From: Actinomycetes bacterium
Lineage (GTDB): Bacteria > Actinomycetota > Acidimicrobiia > Acidimicrobiales > Acidimicrobiaceae
NCBI GenBank assembly: GCA_021844725.1
Contig: JAKBSX010000167.1
Span: 1-6,648, forward strand
DNA: 6,648 bases
Direction: 5' to 3'
This document shows positions 1-5,865 of the stretch, in pieces. The translations under genes were made by a program, and so were the position numbers. Numbering within the stretch: position 1 is the stretch's first letter; the number at the start of each line of letters is the position of its first letter. Under the pieces are notes generated by a model. The model worked only from the letters and a program-made list of their open reading frames with translations. It was not told the origin of the DNA and did no database searches.

Positions 1-1151
1 GTAAGGCTCTCAATGAAATATGAGCCTCCTAGCGGATCCGGGGTATCTGTAACTCCTGATTCATAACCGATAATCTGCTGAGTACGTAAAGCTATCTTGG
101 CCGCCCTCTCCGTGGGCAGCCCCAGTGCCTCGTCGAAGCCGTTGGTGTGCAATGATTGCGTTCCACCAAGAACAGCAGCCAAAGCCTGAATAGCAACCCG
201 AACGATGTTATTTTCCGGCTGCTGGGCGGTCAAGGTGGATCCCCCGGTCTGAGTATGGAATCGCAGCAGGAGCGACCTCGGATCCTTAGCCCCGAAGCGG
301 TTTGACATCAAGTTGGACCAGATCCGTCTGCCAGCCCTAAATTTGGCAACTTCCTCGAACAGGTTATTGTGAGCGTTCCAGAAAAATGAAAGCCTGGGGG
401 CAAAATCGTCAACCTTTAGTCCAGCTTCGATTGCAGCCTGCACATAGGCAATCCCATTAGAGAGAGTAAAGGCAATCTCCTGCACCGCCGTGGAGCCGGC
501 CTCACGAATGTGGTATCCAGAGATCGAGATCGAATTCCAATTTGGAAGATTCTCATGACAGTATGCGAAAGTATCGGTTATAAGCCTCATGGAAGGCCTC
601 GGCGGATAGATATACGTCCCCCGGGCCACGTACTCTTTCAATATATCGTTTTGTATGGTGCCTTTAAGTTTGTCGGGAGATATGCCATTTTCCTCAGCTT
701 CAATTTGATACATAAGCAGCAATATTGCCGCCGTGGAATTGATAGTCATGGAGGTGGTTACCGAATCTAGTGGAATGCCCTGGAAGAGCATCTTCATGTC
801 ATCTATGGAGTCAATTGCGACACCAACCTTGCCGACCTCCCCGTCGGCCTTTGGGTGATCGGAGTCCAGACCCATCTGAGTGGGTAGGTCAAATGCACAG
901 CTCAACCCGGTTTGCCCAGCCTCTAAAAGATACTTGAATCGCTTGTTAGTTGCCTCGGCAGTTCCGAATCCTGCATATTGACGCATAGTCCAAAGTCTTG
1001 ATCTATACATATCCGGATAGATACCTCGGGTAAACGGAGGCTCACCCGGCCTACCGAGCCTTTGAGCGGGATCCCATCCCTCCAACCTCTCTGGCCCGTA
1101 GTATGATTCAATTTCAATTCCCGAATCGGTTTGTGGCCTTTTAGAAGACAT
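1..1151 (-). CDS. mcmA: Methylmalonyl-CoA mutase large subunit, N-terminal part (3' end outside window)
   Basis: This is a coenzyme-B12 mutase interconverting methylmalonyl-CoA and succinyl-CoA in the cytoplasm, as part of propionyl-CoA metabolism. The 383 visible residues form the substrate-binding TIM barrel. The barrel signatures [10 protein letters not shown] (41-50), [11 protein letters not shown] (164-174), SISGYH (209-214) and GGTQSLHTN are clear. With a constant offset of 30 from the Propionibacterium enzyme, the key residues are present: Tyr59 (Tyr89), Gln167 (Gln197), Arg177 (Arg207), His214 (His244), Arg253 (Arg283) and Ser255 (Ser285). In isobutyryl-CoA mutase the Tyr89 and Arg207 positions are Phe and Gln, so methylmalonyl-CoA is the better substrate call. 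The short N-terminus (about 30 residues less than the full-length enzyme) suits the split form, in which a separate small subunit binds B12; no such subunit is visible here. The start ATG follows a hairpin by 16 nt. The only AGGAG lies inside that hairpin, about 24 nt away, so initiation looks weak or leaderless-like. Confidence 0.93.
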   Translation of the reverse strand, partial: MSSKRPQTDSGIEIESYYGPERLEGWDPAQRLGRPGEPPFTRGIYPDMYRSRLWTMRQYAGFGTAEATNKRFKYLLEAGQTGLSCAFDLPTQMGLDSDHPKADGEVGKVGVAIDSIDDMKMLFQGIPLDSVTTSMTINSTAAILLLMYQIEAEENGISPDKLKGTIQNDILKEYVARGTYIYPPRPSMRLITDTFAYCHENLPNWNSISISGYHIREAGSTAVQEIAFTLSNGIAYVQAAIEAGLKVDDFAPRLSFFWNAHNNLFEEVAKFRAGRRIWSNLMSNRFGAKDPRSLLLRFHTQTGGSTLTAQQPENNIVRVAIQALAAVLGGTQSLHTNGFDEALGLPTERAAKIALRTQQIIGYESGVTDTPDPLGGSYFIESL

Positions 1152-1167
1152 ACTCAAGACACTAGCC

Positions 1168-1207
1168 GAATTGGGCTCCTAATCCCATTTGGGATGGAGC
1201 CCAATTC
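1168..1207 (-). terminator. Long intergenic hairpin between the MoeB-like gene and the mutase gene
   Basis: Arms 1168-1179 and 1196-1207 are perfect 12 bp complements. Inside them a further 5 bp stem (1182-1186 with 1191-1195) closes on a 4-base loop, leaving a two-base bulge at 1180-1181. It lies 40 bases after the MoeB-like stop codon, the usual place for a terminator. There is no T-run after it on either strand, so it would have to be a tail-less terminator. Alternatively it is the 5' leader hairpin of the mutase mRNA: a TATTAT box on the minus strand (1218-1213) would start transcription close to the base of the hairpin, although I find no good -35 for it. The structure is certain from sequence; the role is not. 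Confidence 0.5.
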
Positions 1208-1247
1208 ACTGCATAATAACTTGTAAATCAAAAATGAATTAATCAGC

Positions 1248-2420
1248 TCAAACTGCAGCCGGAACCTTGGCATGAGGCATGCAAAGGTGATCGTATTCGG
1301 CAATGATTATCTCTTCAACATCATCACCACAAGCCGGGCAATTGGGATCTCTTCGCATTTTGAAGGTTCTAAAGGTCTCCTCGAGAGCATCATAGGAAAG
1401 CAACCTACCAACTAACGGATCTCCAAGATCGAGAAGAAGTTTAATCGCCTCCATAGCCTGGATTGACCCTACTATTCCGGGAAGTACTCCGAGCACTCCA
1501 GCCTCTGAACACGAAGGAGCCAACTCTGCCGGCGGAGGTTCTGGAACAAAACATCTGTAGCAAGGACCTTCATATGGTCGAAATACGGTTACCTGTCCTT
1601 CGAAACGGAAGATCGATCCATGAACTACTGGAATCTTTTTCAACAGTGCAGCATCATTTACCAGATACCTGGTTGGGAAGTTATCCATCCCGTCAACTAT
1701 CACGTCATAACCGTCGATAATATCCAGCACATTGTCAGCACCAAGTCGAACGTCATAGGTGGTTACCTCAACGTCTGGATTGAGAAGTTGGATGGTCTTC
1801 TTGGCAGATTCAACTTTTCGCTCACCTATGCGATCCATATTGTGAAGTATCTGCCTCTGCAGGTTGGAAGCATCGACTTCATCCATGTCAATGATGCCAA
1901 TGTGGCCGACTCCGGCAGCTGCAAGATAAAGGGCAGCTGGCGACCCAAGTCCACCTGCTCCAAGCAGTAATACACTCTTATTGAGCAATTTCTGCTGACC
2001 AACCTCACCGACTTCCGGCAGCAACAGGTGTCGTTGGTATCTGTTTCGCTGATCTGGAGTCAAGGTCTTAGGAGTGACCCACTTGTAACCATCATCTTTC
2101 CATCGATTGAAGCCACCTGCCATTGACACTACGTTTTTATATCCCAGTTCCTGTAACGATTTAGCTGCGAGGGCAGATCTGGCTCCTCCAGCACAAAAAA
2201 CTACGATATTTTGGTCTTTATCGGGAACACGACCCTCAATTTGCACCTCGAGATTTCCCCTGGGCAAAAACATTGCATTCTCTATGGTGCCTTGCTCATA
2301 CTCTTCAGTTTCGCGGACATCAAGGAAGAGCCAACCTGTTTTGAGCTTGGCAGCCTCATCAGTATCTATCTCTTTAATTTGGGATTTGGCGTTTGACAAA
2401 ATCTCTCTAAAACTTGCCAT
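1248..2420 (-). CDS. moeB: Rhodanese-MoeB/ThiF fusion, sulfur-carrier protein adenylyltransferase
   Basis: A cytoplasmic E1-like enzyme that adenylates the C-terminal glycine of a small sulfur-carrier protein (MoaD or ThiS type); the fused rhodanese domain can supply persulfide sulfur. Residues about 12-115 are the rhodanese domain, with active-site loop CAGGAR and Cys76. Residues about 122-365 are the E1 domain: RYQRHLLLPEVG (127-138), nucleotide loop GAGGLG (154-159), SNLQRQ (185-190), DGMDN with Asp246, zinc pairs Cys287/Cys290 and Cys361/Cys364, and Cys304 in SCSEAGVLG matching the conserved MoeB cysteine. A 25-residue tail follows. The common actinobacterial MoeZ has the rhodanese domain at the C-terminus; here the order is reversed. 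The carrier (MoaD, ThiS or CysO type) cannot be decided because no partner gene is present. The start is supported by GGAG nine bases upstream (2433-2430 on the minus strand). The gene is divergent from the nitroreductase gene, with 213 bp between the starts. Confidence 0.93.
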   Translation of the reverse strand: MASFREILSNAKSQIKEIDTDEAAKLKTGWLFLDVRETEEYEQGTIENAMFLPRGNLEVQIEGRVPDKDQNIVVFCAGGARSALAAKSLQELGYKNVVSMAGGFNRWKDDGYKWVTPKTLTPDQRNRYQRHLLLPEVGEVGQQKLLNKSVLLLGAGGLGSPAALYLAAAGVGHIGIIDMDEVDASNLQRQILHNMDRIGERKVESAKKTIQLLNPDVEVTTYDVRLGADNVLDIIDGYDVIVDGMDNFPTRYLVNDAALLKKIPVVHGSIFRFEGQVTVFRPYEGPCYRCFVPEPPPAELAPSCSEAGVLGVLPGIVGSIQAMEAIKLLLDLGDPLVGRLLSYDALEETFRTFKMRRDPNCPACGDDVEEIIIAEYDHLCMPHAKVPAAV

Positions 2421-2633
2421 CTGATTACACTCCAGCCGTAGTCTAAATTTCCCTCTTTAAAACCCTACTAGCTTAGTCAACATTCCCAGTCTCATGAATT
2501 TACTCAAAAACTTCAGATTTCACCCAATCGATCGACGAGCATTCCAGCCATTCACCGGTATAAATCTCCACCTGTTGATTCGTCAAGTTTAACGACAAGA
2601 TTTAAGGTTGAAATCTTCATCTAGTTTCTAATT

Positions 2634-3263
2634 ATGGAATACTACGAAGTCATTCACAAGCGCCGAATGTATCGAAGCTTTACGAAACAGCCGGTCGAAA
2701 GTGCGTCCCTGGAACGGATATTATCGAGTGCCACACAAAGCCCATCAGCAGGATTCGCCCAGGGATTCGATTTTCTGGTAATAAGAGAGAAATCGCATCT
2801 TGAAACATTTTGGAATCTTGCACTCACTGAGGACTGGAAAAATCGCACTGAAACCCATAAACACCTCTGGAATGCGCCAGTTGTGATCATTCCACTCGCC
2901 CACCCGGAAGCTTATCTAAACAGATATACAGAGCAGGACAAAAGCTATTCGAATTTGGATTCAATCCAAAACTGGCCAGTTCCATATTGGTACATTGACT
3001 GTGCTTTTTCCACAATGAATATTCTTAACTCAGTCACCGATGAAGGCTTAGGTGCGCTTTTCTTCGGACTGTTTCGCAATCAGGAGGAGCTGAAGCGAGT
3101 ATTTAGCATTCCAGGCGATTATCTTCCCATTGGTGCGATAGCTATTGGTCATCCTGCTCCTAAAAAGGAATCTGGCTCATCAAAACGAGGCCGCCGTGAC
3201 ATTTCGGATCAGTTTCATCTGGACAACTTTGGAAAGCCTTATCGATGTAAAACTCAGGATTAA
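2634..3263 (+). CDS. Nitroreductase-family FMN oxidoreductase
   Basis: A small flavin oxidoreductase, probably soluble and dimeric, using reduced nicotinamide to reduce nitro compounds, quinones or an unknown metabolite. The family pattern is present in order. The N-terminal RRMYRSF (10-16) matches the usual phosphate-binding RRSxRxF. SPSAGFAQGFDFLVI lies at 36-50. A central helix at 119-148 contains DEGLGALFFG. IPGDYLPIGAIAIGHPAP (159-176) is the usual closing segment. The basic tail SSKRGRRD (182-189) resembles those of actinobacterial members. At 209 residues the length is normal. A stop codon lies in frame at 2622-2624, so this ATG is the first possible start. No Shine-Dalgarno sequence is visible, which suggests leaderless or weak initiation. 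The gene is divergent from the MoeB-like gene and followed by degraded DNA. The substrate cannot be told from sequence. Confidence 0.85.
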   Translation: MEYYEVIHKRRMYRSFTKQPVESASLERILSSATQSPSAGFAQGFDFLVIREKSHLETFWNLALTEDWKNRTETHKHLWNAPVVIIPLAHPEAYLNRYTEQDKSYSNLDSIQNWPVPYWYIDCAFSTMNILNSVTDEGLGALFFGLFRNQEELKRVFSIPGDYLPIGAIAIGHPAPKKESGSSKRGRRDISDQFHLDNFGKPYRCKTQD

Positions 3264-3504
3264 TCCGTTTACGAGAATAGCTAATGATTGAAATGATCCC
3301 GTAAGCCGCTGATTTATCTACTTTAATCTAGCTGAAGATCGCTAAAGGCTAGGTAAAGGCATGAAAGTGCCAGATAAATATAGGGTCCTGTGGACTGGGC
3401 TGTGGATACATTCAGAGGTAGTTTTTGCCAGTAACACGCCGACTACTGCCATCTCAATTTCAGGAATGGTTCCATAGCGCGTACCAGATGGGTATGCTGA
3501 CGAT
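3264..3504 (+). other. Gene-free stretch after the nitroreductase gene
   Basis: I find no convincing gene. An imperfect inverted repeat (3321-3332 with 3348-3358, outer arms CTTTA/TAAAG and inner arms CTAGC/GCTAG) lies about 60 bases after the nitroreductase stop. It could end that transcript, but it has no T-run. An open frame from ATG 3361 runs 38 codons to a stop at 3475-3477, in the same frame as the antitoxin remnant that follows; I do not recognise its peptide. Confidence 0.4.
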
Positions 3505-3663
3505 CTGAGCGAACAGATATCAGTTCGCCTACCTCACGATCTTGTAAAATTTGTCGATACGCCTGTTGCAAAGGGTGAAGTTCCCAGTAGGGATGCGGTG
3601 GTAATCAGGCACTTACCCGCGAGCAAGGGCGGACGAGGAGTGCCAAAGATGTCGAAATACTGA
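3505..3663 (+). pseudogene. mazE: Decayed ribbon-helix-helix (MazE/CopG-type) antitoxin
   Basis: An intact antitoxin of this type binds its toxin and represses its own operon. The translated peptide begins LSEQISVRLPHDLVKFVD and continues with a GEVPSRDAVVIRHL segment. This is the standard layout of a ribbon-helix-helix antitoxin: a beta strand (QISVRLP), first helix (HDLVKFVD), a turn and SRDAVV starting the second helix. The expected ATG position is CTG at 3505, with no other start codon close by in frame and an in-frame stop at 3475-3477. After the second helix the peptide becomes an unrelated Gly/Lys/Arg-rich stretch and ends at TGA 3661-3663, where a longer toxin-binding tail would be expected. 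The toxin remnant follows directly in the same frame. Family assignment comes from recognised residue pattern only; use of CTG as a real start cannot be excluded. Confidence 0.6.
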
Positions 3664-3848
3664 GTGGATCACGAGGTTCCAGTGGGAAAAATAAATGGGC
3701 TCAGTTCGCAATGCATTGTCAGCTGCGACAACATTCCAACCGTGACAACATCTGCATTAGGGCATCAGATAGGGATTCTGCTTCCCGAGCAGGAATAAGC
3801 GCTGACTCAGGCGTCTCGTCGGCGTTCGATCTAGAAGAAGACTTTTAG
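3664..3848 (+). pseudogene. mazF: Truncated, frameshifted MazF/PemK-type toxin
   Basis: MazF-family toxins are about 100-residue mRNA endoribonucleases. Only the C-terminal half is left. From 3664 the frame gives 44 residues containing NGLSSQCIVSCDNIPTV and TSALGHQIGILLPEQE, the pattern of the last strands and final helix of actinobacterial MazF-like proteins. A TAA at 3796-3798 then interrupts the final helix. After it ALTQA continues in frame, and the expected ending AFDLEEDF with stop TAG (3846-3848) is found in another frame from 3822, so an indel lies between about 3813 and 3821. The N-terminal half, with the catalytic Arg/Thr region, is missing: the preceding codons belong to the antitoxin remnant, so a deletion probably joined the two. 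No active toxin can be made. Confidence 0.6.
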
Positions 3849-4116
3849 CAGCGGGTCTCAAAAGGTACTGCGTACCCTTAATTACAGGCCCTTCCAGGAC
3901 TTTTACCACTAACGATAGAAAACCTGCAAGTTCAGTCACAGTTTGAGCTTCCCCGTATAGGAAGAATATCATATTACGAACAGCCTTAACTTATGTCGAG
4001 ATGAGTTCTAGATCTACTTTAGATCTAACAAATGGCCAGTCCCCCTTAAGTGTGAGGTGTGCGACGTTACAATGGCTCACGACATCTGTAGTGCTTGCAA
4101 ACTTCAGCTAAAACAT
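3849..4116 (+). other. Gene-free stretch between the dead and live toxin-antitoxin modules
   Basis: I see no gene that I can support. A 71-codon minus-strand frame at 3757-3972 runs antisense through the toxin remnant and has no recognisable motif. A plus-strand frame starting at ATG 4057 runs into the next gene, but it has no ribosome binding site and lies upstream of the better promoter and start. The stretch contains the inverted repeat at 4005-4029 and a TACAAT box at 4068-4073 with a poor -35 (TTAAGT, 4046-4051), a second possible promoter. Confidence 0.4.
4005..4029. promoter_or_regulatory. Inverted repeat, possible operator of the toxin-antitoxin operon
   Basis: TAGATCT (4009-4015) and AGATCTA (4021-4027) are perfect complements separated by five bases. 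GTT (4005-4007) and AAC (4027-4029) extend the symmetry if one base is allowed to bulge. Such a site could bind the helix-turn-helix antitoxin for autoregulation. It lies about 110 bp upstream of the preferred promoter, rather far for a simple repressor site, but only about 40 bp upstream of the alternative TACAAT box. Binding is inferred. Confidence 0.3.
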
Positions 4117-4145
4117 TTGCGATTTTTTCGATTTACGACTAGACT
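4117..4145 (+). promoter_or_regulatory. Candidate sigma-70-type promoter for the toxin-antitoxin operon
   Basis: TTGCGA (4117-4122) and TAGACT (4140-4145) each match four of six consensus bases and are separated by exactly 17 bp. Transcription would begin near 4152, leaving a short leader that contains the strong ribosome binding site of the antitoxin gene. This spacing agrees with translation starting at 4171. Confidence 0.35.
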
Positions 4146-4157
4146 GAAATATGGGAA

Positions 4158-4165
4158 AAGGAGGG
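4158..4165 (+). promoter_or_regulatory. Strong Shine-Dalgarno sequence fixing the antitoxin start
   Basis: AAGGAGGG is close to a perfect anti-16S match and ends five to six bases before ATG 4171. The other in-frame starts fit worse: ATG 4180 is too far downstream, and ATG 4057 has no comparable site. Confidence 0.75.
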
Positions 4166-4170
4166 ATGAG

Positions 4171-4659
4171 ATGGGCGCAATGCGAGAACAAACAATTCCA
4201 CCTCCTAAAAATGGTGAGGATCTGGCTCTGATTGAGTCGGCACTGAATTCAGACGGAGCCAAGCTATACGTTTCGACACCTGATGGAACACCTATTGAAC
4301 TGCCAGAGGAGCTCCGGAAGATAGTCGACAAAGTGGTTTCTTCGATGAGGAGAGGAAATGCCGTAACGATTGCACCACATGCAATGCGTCTCACAACCCA
4401 AGAAGCAGCCGATCTTCTAGGTATAAGTCGACCCACTCTGATAAAGCTTTTGGAAGCGGGCAAAATACCTTTCGAAACGCCTAATCGGCATCGCCGAGTA
4501 CGACTCCTCGATCTTCTCAGCTATCAGAGTTCCCGACATATGGAACGCGAACAAGCGTTGCGTGAACTGGCCCAAGAAGCTCAAAACATTGGCAACTACG
4601 AAGAGCCTATAGATGCATATAAAGAAGCCTTTGCTGAAGCTCGAAAGAAACTTGCATAG
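4171..4659 (+). CDS. Excisionase-type helix-turn-helix antitoxin
   Basis: Predicted DNA-binding antitoxin that neutralises the PIN toxin encoded next and represses the shared operon. The 162 residues fall into three parts. Residues 30-69 carry a GAKLYVSTPDGTPIELPEEL segment and a short helix, commonly seen in this family. Residues 74-116 form a MerR/Xis-like winged helix-turn-helix, LTTQEAADLLGISRPTLIKLL followed by GKIPFETPNRHRRVRLLDLL. The charged helical tail (120-162) is likely the toxin contact. The start at 4171 is chosen for its Shine-Dalgarno sequence and promoter spacing. Starting at 4057 would add 38 residues (many Cys, Lys, Arg) foreign to the family. Five bases separate its stop from the toxin start, so the two are surely co-transcribed. 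It could in principle be an excisionase, but no integrase is nearby and the PIN partner argues for an antitoxin. Confidence 0.85.
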   Translation: MGAMREQTIPPPKNGEDLALIESALNSDGAKLYVSTPDGTPIELPEELRKIVDKVVSSMRRGNAVTIAPHAMRLTTQEAADLLGISRPTLIKLLEAGKIPFETPNRHRRVRLLDLLSYQSSRHMEREQALRELAQEAQNIGNYEEPIDAYKEAFAEARKKLA

Positions 4660-4664
4660 AACCT

Positions 4665-5222
4665 ATGTATGCTGCCGTTTTGGATGCCTGTGTACTAGTT
4701 CCCAATGCCTTATGCGATACGCTACTTCGATTCGCGGAACAAGGATTCTTCCGACCCCTCTGGTCAGAACAAATTCTTCATGAAACCGCCTACGTAATAA
4801 AAAAGGTTCATCCGGACGTTCAAGATGTTCAGGTTAGTAGCCGCTTACGAAGAATGGCAGAGACTTTTGATGACGCGCTTGTAGAAAATTGGCCTGAAGT
4901 AAGCGCTGGACTTGACCTTCCAGATGATGACGATCGACATGTGCTAGGTGCTCCTATCGCTGGCTCAGCCCAAGCAATTGTGACCTTCAATCTCAAGGAC
5001 TTTCCGGCAAACCGACTGGAACCACATGGAATTGAAGCGAGACATCCTGACGAGTTTCTTCTCGATCAATTAGATCTCCATCCGAGGCTCGCATTACTAA
5101 CACTCGACACCCAGGCTGCGGATCTTATAAATCCGCCGATCGATGTCTTTGGACTTCTAAATCGATTGGATCGGTGCGGAGTACCTCGCTTCGCCGACGA
5201 AGTGAGACTTATGCTCCAGTAA
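4665..5222 (+). CDS. PIN-domain ribonuclease toxin (VapC-like)
   Basis: Predicted metal-dependent endoribonuclease toxin that cleaves RNA when freed from its antitoxin. The PIN domain spans about residues 3-130. The acidic residues that bind metal can be placed: Asp7 in VLDAC, Glu40 in LHETAY, Asp90 at the end of PDDDDRHVL and Asp112 in FNLKDFP, so the active site looks complete. A C-terminal segment (131-185) is typical of this longer PIN subfamily, which travels with excisionase-type antitoxins. One oddity is LGAPIAG at 94-100, where relatives usually have LAAAI; the proline and glycine could disturb the helix after Asp90 and weaken activity. Only weak purine-rich sequence precedes the ATG, so translation probably depends on coupling to the antitoxin gene, which keeps toxin below antitoxin. 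No terminator follows immediately. Confidence 0.85.
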   Translation: MYAAVLDACVLVPNALCDTLLRFAEQGFFRPLWSEQILHETAYVIKKVHPDVQDVQVSSRLRRMAETFDDALVENWPEVSAGLDLPDDDDRHVLGAPIAGSAQAIVTFNLKDFPANRLEPHGIEARHPDEFLLDQLDLHPRLALLTLDTQAADLINPPIDVFGLLNRLDRCGVPRFADEVRLMLQ

Positions 5223-5530
5223 GAGCTAGGCCCATGCATGGTTACGTCCCAAATCTTGTTCAAAGTCTATCTGGCCTGGTATCCCCAAGCCGGACACGTG
5301 TAGCTAGGTAAAGCGGATCTTTAGACTACTTCCTTTGTCTGATTCTCGTAATACTTTTCCAGGAATTCAAATTGGCCGTGCCTGGCCAGCATGCACCAGC
5401 CAGTTACCAAAATTTTCCCGACAGTCCATGCTCCCGACGTCGGCCTGATCGCTGCCGACCTGCTCCTATCCCCGCCCACCGACCAAGCAACACCTCGGAC
5501 CGTTTACGCCGAAGGACCCTGGCGTTATTG
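5223..5530. other. Gene-free stretch before the repeat arrays
   Basis: No gene could be supported on either strand. Open frames here are short, cross the repeat arrays and show no known motif. If the repeats at 5531-5620 are an insertion-sequence end facing left, this stretch may be the remnant interior of that element, but no transposase residues are recognisable. From about 5370 the DNA appears more GC-rich than the toxin-antitoxin genes. Confidence 0.4.
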
Positions 5531-5620
5531 AGTATTCCGGCGGTTTTCGTACACGGATTCCGATCCATTTCGTACACTGATTCCGGGGTTTTCGTACAGC
5601 AATTCCGGAGTTTTCGTACA
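5531..5620 (-). repeat. Four tandem 22-23 bp repeats, probable orphan IS21-like end
   Basis: Read on the minus strand, four units start at 5620, 5598, 5576 and 5553. Each begins TGTACGAAA and then contains CGGAAT, separated by variable bases; the third unit is the most diverged. Multiple short tandem repeats at the ends, with the outermost unit beginning TG, are a known feature of IS21-family elements. The orientation suggests an element extending to the left from 5620, yet no transposase is found there, so it would be a truncated relic. These units differ in sequence from those at 5731-5801, so they are unlikely to belong to the istB element. Plasmid iterons are another possibility, but no replication gene is present. 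Confidence 0.55.
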
Positions 5621-5730
5621 GCTGAAATTGGAGTGCCTATCTTGCTGACGTAGGACTGATGGATAGGGCAATCTTTCATGAACGGTAGTAGTTCGTTCAA
5701 GGAGGAGCTGGTGTCCCGTCCCCATGTTGC

Positions 5731-5801
5731 TGTGTATTCTTGTGAAATCTGCCGCGTGTTCTTGTTGAAATCTGCCACCCATTCTCGGTGAAATCTGCCA
5801 C
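5731..5801 (+). repeat. Three tandem 23 bp repeats forming the right end of the istB element
   Basis: The core TGAAATCTGCC occurs at 5743-5753, 5766-5776 and 5789-5799, a strict 23 bp period, each time preceded by a TTCTTG-like block. The outermost unit begins TGTGTATTC at 5731, giving a plausible TG terminus facing inward towards istB. This fits the multiple transposase-binding repeats of IS21-family ends. The exact outer boundary is inferred from the TG rule and the end of repetition. Confidence 0.65.
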
Positions 5802-5830
5802 CCCTGAATGGGGTGTGAAGGTGGTTTTTT
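5798..5830 (+). terminator. Possible terminator at the edge of the IS21 element
   Basis: CACCCC (5799-5804) and GGGGTG (5810-5815) form a 6 bp hairpin. Alternatively CCACC (5798-5802) pairs with GGTGG (5820-5824) directly before six T residues (5825-5830). On the plus strand this would stop transcription entering the element from the toxin-antitoxin side. The stems are short, so this is tentative. Confidence 0.3.
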
Positions 5831-5865
5831 CATTGTAAGTGGAACGTGACGGCAATCATCTACTT

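Noticed and set aside
510..770. 86-codon plus-strand open frame
   Set aside because: Antisense to the mutase gene, whose conserved active-site residues lie in this region.
1463..2424. Several plus-strand open frames opposite the MoeB-like gene
   Set aside because: They are antisense shadows of a gene with complete catalytic motifs; none has a recognisable domain.
2441..2633. Promoters in the divergent MoeB/nitroreductase interval
   Set aside because: Boxes such as TTGACT on the minus strand or TATAAA at 2559-2564 on the plus strand lack a properly spaced partner, so no specific promoter is claimed, though both genes must start here.
3757..3972. 71-codon minus-strand open frame
   Set aside because: Overlaps the mazF-like remnant in antisense; no domain was recognised.
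3264..4056. tRNA or small RNA gene in the gene-poor stretch
   Set aside because: No cloverleaf arms or T-loop GGTTCRA-like signature were found by eye; the only clear content is the toxin-antitoxin remnant.
4057..4170. N-terminal extension of the antitoxin from ATG 4057
   Set aside because: There is no Shine-Dalgarno sequence, the residues are unlike the family, and a good promoter and a strong ribosome site lie downstream, before ATG 4171.
4104..4463. 119-codon minus-strand open frame
   Set aside because: Antisense to the well-supported antitoxin gene and without any recognisable motif.
5404..5778. 124-codon minus-strand open frame (and a 93-codon plus-strand frame at 5372-5653)
   Set aside because: Both run through the tandem repeats, so the repeated CTKTPE/VYE-like peptides are translated DNA repeats. 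No motif or ribosome binding site was found.
5531..5801. CRISPR-like array
   Set aside because: Conserved cores are only about 9-16 bp with 7-12 bp of variable sequence, the two sets differ in sequence, and there are no spacers of normal length or cas genes. IS21-type terminal repeats explain them better.
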